From Zygnema cylindricum (taxonomy: Eukaryota > Streptophyta > Zygnematophyceae > Zygnematales > Zygnemataceae), in the NCBI GenBank assembly GCA_037447655.1, contig JBBHKE010002056.1, positions 53,250 through 117,249 on the forward strand: DNA of 64,000 nucleotides, written 5' to 3'. Made by a program: the position numbers and the translations under genes. Positions within the stretch are counted from its first letter, which is position 1, and every line of letters starts with the position of its first letter. The notes below the pieces were generated by a model, which saw nothing but the letters and a program-made list of their open reading frames with translations, did not search any database and was not told the origin of the DNA. Positions 13,001 to 23,554 of this stretch are shown piece after piece.

Positions 13001-16000
13001 GCTAAAGAAGAAGAGAGAAGGGTGAGAGAAAGGGCAAAGTTGGAGGAAAGGACAAAAAAGAAGGAACAAAGGAAGGAGAAAGCAAGGGCGAAGAGGAGGG
13101 AATTAAAGCAGGAGCTCAACCAGAAGAAGCTGGGGGAGACATTAGTAAAGAATAGGCAACAGCAGGAGACAGAGACCATTGAAATGCGATGTATTGAGAT
13201 GATTATAGGTGATGGGACTGCAAATATCTCTGCCCACAGTGTACCGTCATCAACCGATGATAAACGAATATGCTGTTTCTGCAAACTGGCATACGACTCG
13301 AAAAGGTATGTCATTATAGGTGTTATATATAAATGGTTAAGAAAATAGGATTATGGATTAAAGTTGTGATGGCTGTCATGGTTCTATTGCTAAAGCTGAA
13401 GATCTTGTCCCTGTATGACAGGCTGTGAATCTCTTGGGAGGGCTCAGTAGAAAGAGGACAAACGGTCCCTTGTTTTACGTTATAGATCCCGCTTTATGAT
13501 ATTTTTGGAGGACTCAGGCAATACTTTGATTTTGATGTTGAGTTTGACTTCCTTTGGTAAAATTTTGGTTTTCCCCGAAGGTTTGATTGCCTGGCTGCCC
13601 ACAGGTTTCCTCAAAGTGGGTCCCCCTAAGGTAAATGTCTGTCTCTTGTTCTGAGATTCTGAAAGTTTATAGAACTGGAATTGTAGTCTTGCAAATAACT
13701 TGGCAACAGAATTCATACCCTGGCAACCCATACTTATTATGGTAAGAGGTATACTTGAACTGACTCCTGGCTTTTTCTTTGTTGTTGATGGGGATTCTGG
13801 TACTGGGGGAGCCGTTCCAAGCAGCGACATAAAACTATGTACCCGTTGTTCAGGTACATTTGAATGCACAGAATTTGCTTCCGAGGCTGTGTCCTCCATC
13901 TGCTGTCCTGCGAAGGATTGATTTTGCATTTTTTCCTCTGCTTGTATTTTTCCGCTGCACCGTGTTTTGTTATTCTGTACTGGGTGGAGGGTGTTGCAGG
14001 AAAATACCACGGTGCATGTTTGCAAGCCGTGGTGAATGCGGAATTGGGCACTTATGAAATCCTCTGCTTAACCTGTGCGAACCCTCCTGTTTCAGTAATG
14101 CCTCTGAATGTGAGGCCCAAGAAAATGCCGGTCCGAAGGCATGCTATGAAGGCAATAAGTGGAACCGCGGTCCAAGAGGGAGGGAATGCATTTGGTAATA
14201 ATGTTGTCCAATCAAGTACACATCAAAACACGTTGGACGTTTTGATGAATGGATACCTTGGTAAGGTAAATGGAGCAGAAGCTGATGGAGGGAGGGAGGT
14301 GGAGTCAGAGTTATTGAGAGAAGAGGATGACAAAAGGGTAAAGTGTCCTGGAGACAGTTCAGTGCCTGAAATGGAAGGTGAGGAGGAGATTTTAAACCCT
14401 CGTAAAAAACGTAGGCTGTCTAAGCCAAGGAACAGTTTGTGTAGACCAGAAAATGCAGGAATTGCCAAGGGGTCGCCAGGGTTTCGCAAAAATGGAAATG
14501 GATTTACTTTTTGGAGTGAGGGGGGAAGCTGTGCAATGGAAGAGCTGAAGACATGGCTCATTCGTCCAGGGGAATGGAATGGAGATTGTGTCGAGGCTCC
14601 AAAATGTCAATTGTGTGATGAGGATTACAATTCAAAGCAATGCTATATTCGTTGCAGCACTTGTCCTCGTAAGTACAGAACATCCTGACAAGTGTCAGTG
14701 TCGAGTGCAATCTGATTGCCCAATAAGAGACAATGTTTGAATTCGTACCTTTGCCGCACTGAAAGAGAGTGAAGGGACAAGTATATGTTCAGCAAAGTGT
14801 CACATTTGATGCGTTTTTTTCTGAAACCAGGATATACTCCTTCAACATTATTTAAGCTCCTTCACCTGCTTCCCATCTAAGAGCGAGAGCATTTTTCTAT
14901 TTCCACATTTAACTTTTTTTTAATATTGTCTGAGATACCACCACAAGGATATATGTGTTGGTCGTGTTACGAGATTTATAACTTGTGTTAAACTGTTCAT
15001 TCACACTAACGTTAGTATGATACCCCAAATTATGCTCCTTCCATGCTGATTCATGTTTTCTACTAAATGGATTTGACTCATTCACCATAAAGAAACAATC
15101 AAACAGACTGTGTCCATTTTTAGTGACGACTGAAAGATGTAATTTACTTCAAATTTCATGTACACATCTTTGATGCCGATGCTCGGCAACCTTCTTGCCC
15201 TTTTTCTTGTTCAAATGTATTATGTTGAGCCAGCATTTGACAAAATCCTTAAATATTGAATGATGGTTTTGTTTACAGGCTGGTTTCACACCAATACTCT
15301 CGGTCTTGTTGAATCAGATTTGCCTCATCTGAGGAGTTACCGTTGTCACAAGTGTCGCAAGCAGGTCAAACCAGGCCCCTGTCTCCACTCATTAAAACAA
15401 GAATCTTTTCTTTCAGGATTGAAAAAAAGGATGCCGGCAAAATCATCAAAAAAAACCAGTGGGCCAGAAATAGTGCCTGTGATAAAGGAACTACAAGGGC
15501 CAGAGGCAGGGGCAGAAGCCCTTCAAAGTGAACTTGTTCCCGATTCTGCGATGCCATTTAAGAGTAATAGCTCTCTTATTTTAGAAATGGGGACTAATGG
15601 ACAGCAGACAGGTCAAGAAAAGGCTCCAGCTTTTCCAACAGAAGCAGATGAGAGACCACAAACAACAAGGAACAGAGCATTTGAAATTTCTCCAGAAATT
15701 AACCAAGGGGAAATGATTGATGTAAAACGTGATACAAAGATGCCTGTTCCGTGCGCTGAAAAAGGTTTTCAGTTTTCACCAACTATGTCGAAAGGGATTG
15801 AGGGGAGTTTAGGACAATCGGGACCGTTACAGAGGTACGTAGAATCAACTCCAGCTGTACTCGTGGGAATTCTCCAACAATTTGAACAAACAGGAGGACA
15901 ATATTGTAGGCCTACAGTCAATGGATTGTGTGGTAGGAAAAGGGAACCACCGCAAGGGTTTCTATCGACAACTGAGCCCATAACAGCTCCCTCTCCTTTA

Positions 16001-19000
16001 AAAATGCCTCATAATCTTGTGAACTATGGGATGAAGACCAATGGTTTAACTCATGTAAACGAAGTTGGAGTTTGTCAAAGAGACGAAAACGCAAGAACCT
16101 TGGTGGAAGAGGAACAACACGTAGTGGGTTACAATGTTTTACAAAATGTAAAAGACAGCCATGGTCAGGAATCTGTTCCTAACCAGATCCCTGCAGCCAT
16201 TACTCCTGAATTTGGGCAACAGGATTCTGAAACTGCTAATCGGGACTCAAAGTCAAAGGGACTCAGTTTTAGCGATAATTTCGAATTTATTGTTCCCAAG
16301 GATGCCTGTTTGACAAGCTTTGGCGGTGAAAATGCTCTTTCTATTGGGGGTCCAGGAGCTTTGTGCGAGGCGACAGGAACTGGGGAACTTGGGCCTCTTC
16401 TCATAGAAGAGGAGAGAAGCAATCAAGAACCCTCTTTCTCTGAAACGTTACAGGATGATCTTGAGCCGTTGGAAAATGTAGTTGGTAGGGAGAATATGAA
16501 AGAATTGCATGTGGGTAAGTCTGAGGAAACAGGTGGTTTTATGGGCTCAATTGGGGCTGGGAATTTAGAGCCCTTGACATCAGAAAATTGCAAAATTGCA
16601 AAAGGGTTAACAGTATTCAAATCTCCTTCTGACATGTTGGTATTGCAAGAAGAATCTCTGAGAGAGCTTTACCAGCTTCCATGTGGAGGAGAGGACAAAA
16701 AAATTGAATCCCGACAGTTGTTTACTGTTCAAGTGGGAGGTGAAGAAAAAATTGAACCTCTGCAAAATCGAAAAGAAGATGTGGTTCTGGAGGACCACGA
16801 GAATGAAGTTTTGGAAGAGGGTGAGGAAACCTCTGGCAAGAGATGGGATTTTGATTCTGGTATTAAGATTGTTGAGTTTAATGATAACAGTCAGGGAGAC
16901 CAGGAGCGCTTGGAAGGGTCTTCTGGGGCTTGTCAACTGCAGAGTTCAAAAAGCCCAAATCATTTAAATGATGGGTTTAAAAAGCAGAATTTAATAGAAA
17001 CAACATACGAGAAACAAGGAAATGAAGGGATTCATGATGAGATGGAAGGAAGTATAGGTGACCGCGGACTAAATACTGACAGAGGATCAGACAGACAAAG
17101 TTATTTTATGCAATCAGAGTGTGGGACTGACTTTGGCAGAGGAGAAGGTGGACTGAAGGAAGGAAAACTAATCAACTGTGAGCCCTTTGAGGAGGAAGAC
17201 CTCCAGAGTAGAGAAAGAGAGAAGCTTATTGAAGAGATGACTTTGAGAATTCTGCCTGTCAATAGAAATCAAAAGTTAAATAAATTGAAAAGGAAGGAAA
17301 TCAGCTGCAATGTGGTCACAAAACTGAAAGATTGTAGTGTACACATTGGTGGTTGCGAAAGGGATAAAGGAGAAACCGAAGATGTAGGCAAACAGAATGA
17401 TTTTAGTTTGGAAGCTGGGCAAGGAGAAGTGGACAGGCAAAGAAAAATTGGCCTGGAAACCACTATCGAAATTAATGACCGATGTGTAAAGAGTGAGATG
17501 GAGGTGTGTGAAAGAACTTACAGTAGGAGACAGTGTCAAAAACAGGGTCACAAATCTGTTTCATGGGGACTGGTAGAAGGAGCTGTTGCAGACACAAATC
17601 TTGACGAAGGTCGAAAGGCTGGGGAAGGTAAGAAAACCGAGAAGAATGAAGAATTGAAAGTTTTTAAGCGCCGGAAGGTCAAGAGGGTGAATGAAAATAC
17701 TGGACAGTTGGGTAGTGCAGAAACAGGAAGTGGTGGTCATTACTTCTCAAATGAACCTGAGCTGAAGTTCTCTGGTAGTCATGGAAAATCTACATGTCAC
17801 GGGAATTTTCAAGTGGGTTCTGCATCACTTGAGACGAGGCAAACAGAGATTTTAAGTGGTGAGATTGGAGGCTTTAGAACTGAAACAGAACTAGAATCTT
17901 GTAAATTAGTGAACATAAATAGTCCTCGTTTTTCAAGTCCGACTGACCAACGGCAACTGAGTATTTGGCCGCCTGTTTTCTCAAAGGGAAAGCGAAGCAG
18001 AAGAGGTGTAGAAAAACATGAGAGGAGAGGTCTTCCAGATAGAGTTTCATGTCTACTGAAAGAGCTTATGGGAGATGGAGATCATTCTTGCGTACAAGCA
18101 GAGGTTAGCCAAAATATCTGGTTGAGGGGGAGCGTGGGTAGAAATGGTAGAGGCAACGGAAGAGAAAGGCTGAGACCTGGTTTGCGTAGAATTAGTCGAA
18201 TGCAGAGCCTAGAAGAAGAGGTAAACGACCCGATTGCCGTCTCTGGTTCTGAAGAAGAATTCAACGATAGTGGGAATGGGGTGGCTAATGTAAACATTTC
18301 AGGTAGAAAGATGGGAATTTCCCCCAACAACACAAGTCAAAAACGGGGCAATACTAGCACTGTAAAAATTCTATCTCATGGACAAAGACGAAGGAGAGAA
18401 GCCTGTGCAGTTTGTGGGTTGGGGAATTCGATTCCAGAGCTAGTTTGTAGTTTATGTGAGGTAGTAGTCCATCGACAATGTTATGAGTGGGATAAGGGAC
18501 AAGAAAAGGAGGAAGGATGGGAATGTGATGCCTGTCGAGCCGGAGTTGACGTTCGCCATGGTAAGTTTCATGTTGCTTCCTGATTTATTTCTTGCCTCAA
18601 GGTTTTCCTCTCTTGTCACATTTGCTGAATTTGACAAATTGGAGGTGCTCCATCTTGGAGGGATCACACATAGAATTTTGTTATGTGAACTAAGAGTAAT
18701 GTGTGTAACCCGTACAAAAACTGCACGTAACTCTCGTTGCCAATATTGACATGTTTGGAAATTTCCTTCGTAGTCTCCCTATCTGTTTGCTTTGAGGCCA
18801 GTGTAGGGCAAGCTACTGAGGTTCCTGTGTGGTTATATCTTATTCTCTTTAGCAAACTGCTGGGGAGAGTAGATGCAAACGTTCAGTTGTACTAGTTTTT
18901 TTTACTCGATGAGCAGATTCTAGTTTCACAGAATCATACTTTTGGAATCCGGTATGGTTTATTCGTGTACATCCTTCATCTCTATTGGGTGCTGATTTTG

Positions 19001-20483
19001 GTACACCGCTCACCACCATTAGTGTGGAACATGTATTGTGTTTTAGCAATCCTAATTCACACTAATTTTGTATGCAATCTTCCTAAATGAGACATCTTTG
19101 GCACCACACAGGTTTTCCTGCCACATCTTAAAAGGCCATTGAATCGCCTTAGTTAAACACACTGATGATGGTTAGCAGTATATGGTCGACTTGGCAAACC
19201 CCTCTCCACTGCAATGCAAGTTCACACAAAAACCTTGCGATTTACTCGTATGGGGTGGGTCCATATTAACTCTTGTTTTTCCTGAATATGCCTAAAAAAA
19301 CCTTGGATTTATTTAGTTCAAAAATGTGGTCCAGACTGATGACGTTGACAGTGTAGCCATTGGAGGACATATATTCCCATTTTGTGCTCCATTCAATTGC
19401 TTAGTAAAATATGACATGCTTAGTAGTGCATAAGCAAACCATCTCAACTCAACAGACTTTATTCTCTTTTGGATTTTTTGTTTCACAGAAATTTGCCCTC
19501 TTTGCCCTGTTAAAGGAGGAGCTCTCAAACAAACTGCAGAAATGTCGTGGGTACATGCTGTGTGTGCTTTTTGGACACCAGAAACTTTTGTGGGACCCAC
19601 AGGGCTTATCGTAAATCTTGATCACATCCCGAAGGTAGGCCTACAATACTCTTTAGCAACGTGACCGGGTGATGCTCCGTGAGGTATGGAGTCAATCCAC
19701 TCTATTCGCGGCATGTCACTTCTCGGTTCAGTGTGGTGGAAGTTGTTGATTGTTTTCCTTTTGTTTAGTTTTCTATCTCTGTCCTGCCTAGAAAGGAAAA
19801 TATTTGGAACATGTATTCGGATTTTGTAATGCATGGTATCTTTTTCTGGCACATTGCTCCGTATTGATTACAACCACCCTGAGAAATTGTAAAAGTTGAG
19901 CAGTTCTAAATCCCCTTTTAATCCTTCAAAATGAAACACTAGGCCTGGCATTCTATTAATGCCCTATTTATCCTTTAAGCTCTAAATGGATTTGTCGGCC
20001 TTAGGGGGGCTTTTTTTTGGGTTAGACCTCATTAATTGACGTGAAATCAGCTGTTGTGAAGTCCAATCCAGAGTGGATTGCCGCTGGAGCTCATATAGTA
20101 TCTTCCAGTTGTCTATAGAAATCTGGGCTCCCCTGTCTTCCTCTCTGCCTTGGAAATCGAATGTCAATCTTGAGACCATTGCTCGTGAAGGGTCATTTGT
20201 GAACACGGTTATAAAGGGGGCAGTAACAGGTTTTCTGCAAATTCTTCCGTATTTGAGTTTGACACTATTGCATATTGGTGGCATGCAGGAGAAGTGGAGG
20301 AGAACTTGCAACATTTGCGGCATCAAGCGAGGCGCTCCCATTTCTTGTTCTTTCAAAGGCTGCAAATCGTCCTTCCATCCTCTCTGTAATCGAAACCAAG
20401 GCTGGCCGGTCCTCAGTGTTCGGACAGTGTCAGGGGGGCCCAAGTACGAAGCGTTTTGTCACGAGCATGTTGACCATTTGTAG
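1024..20483 (+). CDS. PTM-like: PTM-like DDT/PHD-finger protein with C-terminal PZP module (13 exons)
   Basis: Proposed exons: 1024-2033, 2297-2983, 3349-4517, 4816-5612, 7906-8301, 8602-8902, 10066-10193, 12176-13305, 13825-13853, 14000-14668, 15279-18560, 19489-19634, 20289-20483. All introns are GT-AG, phases agree, and the total of 9939 nt is 3312 codons plus stop. Residues in order: AT-hook 23-33; DDT about 261-320 followed by a WTWPEYVV-type WHIM segment; PHD 486-528; CGWCYHC block near 1246; LLWWRTH and KAARQGG block to about 1496; coiled coil 1745-1815; PHD-like fingers 1862-1911 and 2084-2131; PHD 3148-3191; extended PHD 3200-3308. PTM-family proteins are nuclear histone readers; Arabidopsis PTM also links chloroplast signals to transcription. 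Here there are no C-terminal membrane helices and the protein is about twice the usual length. DDT to finger 3 is clearly PTM-type; function in this organism is inferred. Confidence 0.87.
1801..2983 (+). other. DDT domain, WHIM-like segment and first PHD finger (exons 1-2)
   Basis: The DDT domain runs from LALLDFFSVYNFLRSF to the end of exon 1 at 2033, where an LHVMLLRALQD helix is followed by CLR. Exon 2 resumes with WSRLDEVTWPEYVVVYL, the WHIM-type continuation expected in DDT proteins. This match across the junction is the main support for the 2034-2296 intron. The PHD finger follows, with CILCGMDGHLICCDGC, the FHSRC knuckle and a WYCPEC end, giving all eight zinc ligands (C4HC3). The exon closes with the MGRSYWFICDHVL strand found after the PHD finger in PTM relatives. 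DDT-WHIM modules commonly bind ISWI-type remodellers; PHD fingers bind histone H3 tails. Confidence 0.88.
5613..7905 (+). other. Intron 4, long and non-coding
   Basis: Donor CAG|GTATTA and acceptor TTGCAG|GTT flank a 2.3-kb intron in phase 0. The flanking coding ends join a YVNLYAWGERAA-type block to the VFGWFEWPG...CGWCYHC block, which are neighbours in PTM proteins. I find no coding sequence inside. It contains pyrimidine-rich stretches near 6370-6430 and a long purine tract at 7081-7264. Confidence 0.8.
7081..7264 (+). repeat. GA-rich purine mirror-like microsatellite in intron 4
   Basis: About 180 bases are almost only G and A on this strand, built from imperfect GAGAGG and GAGGGA hexamers with a few C interruptions (GGCGAGG). 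Open frames in either direction across it encode only Arg/Glu/Gly or Ser/Pro/Leu low complexity and are not genes. Confidence 0.9.
7906..10193 (+). other. PTM-specific central blocks (exons 5-7)
   Basis: Exon 5 carries CGWCYHC and a WRKNWRMM segment. Exon 6 runs from LGNSLRSISLSVDW through a basic SSTRRGSRRRSTSRR stretch to LLWWRTHG and ELLKAARQ. Exon 7 supplies the GG of the KAARQGG motif, then IPGLVYE and RTVAQLALQ. Exon 8 then opens with ALDGHIRWQDL. This order of blocks is the signature that separates PTM relatives from other DDT-PHD proteins. The split of KAARQGG between 8902 and 10066 confirms that intron to the base. Confidence 0.87.
10194..12175 (+). other. Intron 7, non-coding
   Basis: A 2-kb intron between LALQ and IRALDGHIRW. 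It contains the 10195-10313 array and pyrimidine-rich low complexity near 11080-11310, including CT dinucleotide runs. Antisense frames in it show only repetitive composition. Confidence 0.8.
10195..10313 (+). repeat. CTCAAAAAG-type short tandem repeat at the start of intron 7
   Basis: Directly after the donor at 10194 lies an imperfect array of 9-10 bp units of the form AAAAGCTCA, drifting to AAAATCTCA and AAAAGCACA. It is intronic and makes a Lys/Ser-rich frame that looks coding but is not. Confidence 0.8.
12921..13130 (+). other. Coiled coil in exon 8
   Basis: After the PTM-family motif PLYLVKEFEEWRR, the protein has about 70 residues of alternating Glu/Lys/Arg/Ala (EEEAAAERAAEKLAKEEERR onward) without proline or glycine, typical of a long charged helix. 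Such segments usually mediate protein contacts; the partner is unknown. Confidence 0.75.
13825..13853 (+). CDS. 29-nt micro-exon 9 completing a zinc finger
   Basis: Exon 8 ends after CCFCKLAYDSK with two bases of a codon, and exon 10 begins with the last two bases of a codon before KYHGAC. Direct joining breaks the frame. A 29-nt segment between an AG at 13823-13824 and a GTACAT donor at 13854 repairs both phases and adds DIKLCTRCS, which supplies the second cysteine pair (C..C) of the PHD-like finger. Phase, splice signals and domain logic agree; transcript evidence is not available here. Confidence 0.75.
14000..15400 (+). other. Second and third PHD-like fingers (exon 10 to start of exon 11)
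   Basis: Exon 10 begins with KYHGACLQAV and ends the second finger with ILCLTC. Near its 3' end it opens another finger with CQLCDEDY and YIRCSTC. The ligand set is completed in exon 11 by WFHTNTLGL and YRCHKC. The 14669-15278 intron splits an Arg codon exactly between the Cys pair and the Trp-Phe-His knuckle, as expected for the paired divergent PHD fingers of PTM proteins. The 600-base intron contains nothing recognisable. Confidence 0.83.
15279..18560 (+). CDS. Exon 11: long low-complexity linker and PHD finger of the PZP
   Basis: This 3282-nt exon encodes about 1094 residues. Apart from the end of the third finger at its start and a PHD finger at its end, it is rich in Glu, Gly, Ser, Lys and Asn and is probably disordered. 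The final finger has CAVCGLG, CSLCEVVVHRQC and a WECDAC end. The exon ends with one base of a codon before a GTAAGT donor. The linker may be lineage-specific; I recognise no further domain in it. Confidence 0.85.
19489..20483 (+). other. Extended PHD (ZnK-ePHD) in exons 12-13
   Basis: Exon 12 gives ICPLCPVKGGALKQT, WVHAVCAFWTPE and ahead of the donor IVNLDHIPK. Exon 13 continues with RRTCNICGIKRGAPISC, CKSSFHPLCNRNQG and ends FCHEHVDHL then TAG at 20481. With the PHD of exon 11 this makes a PHD-zinc knuckle-ePHD (PZP) module as in JADE/BRPF/AF10-type proteins, which read the unmodified H3 N-terminus. The intron position after IPK and the phase 0 join are fully consistent. Confidence 0.88.
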
Positions 20484-21709
20484 GCCGACAAAAGCTTGGT
20501 AGTTATTTCATGCTTTAACATAATTAGTTGTGTGTTGATCCTTTTTAATCCCACGATCTTTACTAAAAAGGGATTTTAGTCCAAGGAGATGATGTAAATG
20601 TGATAGTCTTGTTTCATTAAACCTTTGGTGAATATGAGTTTTTGAACTTAAAAAGGTAGGTTAACTCTGCAGTGGTCCTGGGCGACAATGTTGTAACACC
20701 AAACTAGTATGCGAAAGGCTTGAGCTGCATATGTTTCTTAGTCGCCTTATTCTTAGAAATATACTACTTTTGATGCAGTTGTATTTGGGAAGAATGTTCT
20801 ACATTTTTGAAATGGGCATTTGGCGATTGGTTGCTCTCTCTCTCTCTCTCGCAACAACTTAAGGATACTCCCTAATGTCAAAGCTTAAACTAAGGAAGCT
20901 ATGGTTAATGTTTGAATATCAGCTTTTCTTCAGTTTGCAATATCCAATGTTTGCAGATGGGTACTTTATTTTGTTAAAGGATCCAGAAAGAGGCCAATCC
21001 AAGTACCATTACGGAATAAGTTGCGCCGTCACGTAGACAGCCGGCCCCGGCCATCGCTCCTCACATGCACACACACAGCCAGATGGTGGCATGGGCTTCT
21101 CAAAACCACACTAATTAGGTGGTTCGACCTAATGTAGAGCCATGCGCTGGTCCACTTTAGGTCCAACTTTAGATGTAAATGCTGCCTTTGTATTCGATTT
21201 ACACACGGAGTTGGCCAATTGAAGGCCCTGGTCCAGGTCTGGTTCTTCCCACTTAGGAGCATACGCACAGGCCAATTTTAAGCCTATACACTAATTGCAC
21301 TGTGGTCCACGTCTGGGCCCTGCGTTGACTACACCAGAAGCCTGGCCGATTGGTCCAGTAGAGGAGCATACACTGGCCCAAATTGCTCCTTGTCCAAATC
21401 GGGGCATAAACAGCCTTAATATCGGGGCACAGACTGATCTAATTTAAATCAATTTAGGGGTATGCACTAGCCCAGTTCAAGACCTTCAAATAATCCAAAC
21501 TCTGTCCAAATTGTGGGCATACTGTGGCTCTGGTTTTAGGGTCCCATAGTCGTCCAATTGTTACTGAATTAAACTGTGGAACCTGCACCTCCTCCTCAAT
21601 GGGATCCTTTGGGACCAAAACCTGGCTGTACCGATGGAGAGATGCCCTCTAAACTGGACACAAATGGGAACAGTAATTACACCGAAATTGGCCGTGTTTC
21701 ACCCAGAGT
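20484..21709. other. 3' flank of the PTM-like gene, no gene seen
   Basis: No open frame with recognisable content. A short CT run lies near 20835-20850. From about 21040 to 21560 phrases such as GGCCCA/TCCAATT recur loosely, but I could not define a repeat unit. Confidence 0.5.
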
Positions 21710-22461
21710 CAGAGGTTGCAAATGCCAAAATTTCCGATACCCGAATTCGTCATTTTTTTTTTAATCAAAATCTGAACACCCGAAATCCGCTCGAGTTATG
21801 CCACGCTCCTAAATTGTTAACCAGTACCCGATACGCGTTTCCGAAAAAAAAAGTTAACCGAAACTCGATTTCTCACGACTACCCGTACCCACCCTTACCC
21901 AAATAAGTACAAAATTAATGGTACATCTCCCTCATACCTTCTACGATACTAGGAGAACAAAGTACAATAATGTTGTATGGTATGGACAATACTGTACTGA
22001 ACCTTGGGTTTTTTTGCACTTGCGAGCACGGTGATTGGGTCCACATTGTTCCCGCCTCCCGTTTTCTCCGCGCGACCGTATGTTTAGGGTTATTATATTT
22101 CTGTCTTGTTTTTGTTTTATTATTAAAAAACACAACAAACCCTCTGACCCTATTGAGATACCCGATTACGGCGTGTGGGATAGTTACGTTACAGTGTGGA
22201 CACCATGCCACACGGTTTTCTTAACTATTGGGCCTCGTAAGGAACCTAGACTTTACAGCACTGTAGTGGAACGTACATACAAAACCTATTTTTTCCGTTT
22301 TTTGCATACCCGGCCGTACCCGAATTTGTTTTTTTTCTTCTTTTTGAATCACCTGGCCGAATCCGGCCAGCCCAAGATTTGGCACCCGAATCCGTTCCGG
22401 ATCCAACGCGGGCGGTCAGGTAATGGTCGGGTACGGGTTGGATACCTGATTGCGACCTCTG
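21710..22461. mobile_element. hAT-type miniature element with perfect 8-bp target duplication
   Basis: The element starts CAGAGGTTGCAAATG and ends GATTGCGACCTCTG, a terminal inverted repeat typical of hAT-type miniature elements. It is flanked on both sides by the identical 8-mer CCCAGAGT (21702-21709 and 22462-22469). The interior has the CCCGAxxCCG-rich composition common in plant copies. Relative to the sister copy at 22606 it carries about 288 extra bases at 21993-22280. No transposase frame is present, so it is non-autonomous. Confidence 0.85.
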
Positions 22462-22605
22462 CCCAGAGTTGACCAAAGTTTACCAAAGCCAGACCACCAC
22501 AGTATTGGAAAGCATTTGCGGCCCTAAATCGGACGAGTCGAGAAACTATTCGGCCCAGTTTTGGCGCTACAATACTTTACAGTGGATGAGATATGCTCCC
22601 CTCAG

Positions 22606-23071
22606 TAGAGGTTGCAAAAGTCAAAATTTTAGATAACCGACACCGACCGTTTTTTTTTTTCAAAATCTGAGTACCCGACGCCCGACCGGGTTATGTCACG
22701 CTCCTAAATTGTTAACCGTTACCCGAAACGCGTTTACGAAAATAAAAGTTAATCGAAACTTGATTTCTCGCAACTAATCGTACCCGCATGTACCCGAAAA
22801 AGTACAAAAATGGTGGTACATCTTCCTCATGCCTTCCACGATACCAACAGTAGAAAGTACAATAATGTTGGATAGTATGGACAGTACAAAACCTTCAATT
22901 ATTTTCGTTTTTTGCTTACCCGACAGTAACCGATTTTTATTTTTTTTTCTATGAATCAACCACCTGAATCCGCCCGGCCCCCCAAATTTGGCAACCAAAT
23001 CCGTTTCGGATCTGACGCGGGCGGTCGGTTAACGGTCGGTTACGGTTTCGGTTAACCGTATGCGACCTCTG
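22606..23071. mobile_element. Second copy of the hAT-type miniature element
   Basis: It begins TAGAGGTTGCAAAAG and ends TATGCGACCTCTG and matches the first copy along its length, without the 288-base segment. No clear 8-bp target duplication is visible (CCCCTCAG on the left, ATCGAGAT on the right), so one flank may have been rearranged. A large palindrome begins only four bases beyond its right end. Confidence 0.75.
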
Positions 23072-23074
23072 ATC

Positions 23075-23252
23075 GAGATGTAAAGATTAAAAATAGGCAA
23101 ATACTGTGACGAGAAAAAAAGTACTTTGTACGGATTACGTGTCCGATAAATGGTTAGCAGTACTGTACTGCTAACCATTTATCGGACACGTAATCCGCAC
23201 AAAGTACTGTTTTCTCGTCACAGTATTTGCCGTTTTTTAATCTTTACATCTC
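23075..23252. repeat. Near-perfect palindrome, 89-bp arms, 1-base centre
   Basis: Left arm 23075-23163 and right arm 23165-23252 are reverse complements with about four mismatches, centred on T at 23164 (GCAGTAC-T-GTACTGC). The arms contain no open frame. It could be a foldback element or the product of an inverted duplication. Confidence 0.92.
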
Positions 23253-23554
23253 AATTTAAAGGAAAACTTGTTACTTTTTCATCGCCTTCTGAGAATATGC
23301 AATCCAACAGTCTGACTATAAAGCTGAATACGTTTTAGTGCCCAAAAATGGTTACCATTAATAGCAATGGCCACTGTAGTCCGCTGAAAACTACAAAATC
23401 CTATACAAAGTACTTGGGAATTTTGACCCTAAAAATCTTCAACCAAATGCTTACGACCTTTACACCCACAAACATAGTTGTCCTATTCGTACGGATTTCG
23501 ACTTTTTCCCGAAAACTACGTAGTATTCGTTACTTTCATACCGTTCGTTAGTTT

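Noticed and set aside
12632-13314. Minus-strand frames of 145 and 165 codons
   Set aside because: Antisense shadow of the coiled-coil exon (Ser/Phe/Leu opposite Glu/Lys codons).
13480-14025. 181-codon minus-strand frame
   Set aside because: Overlaps an intron, the micro-exon and the exon 10 border in antisense; no domain and no conserved motif.
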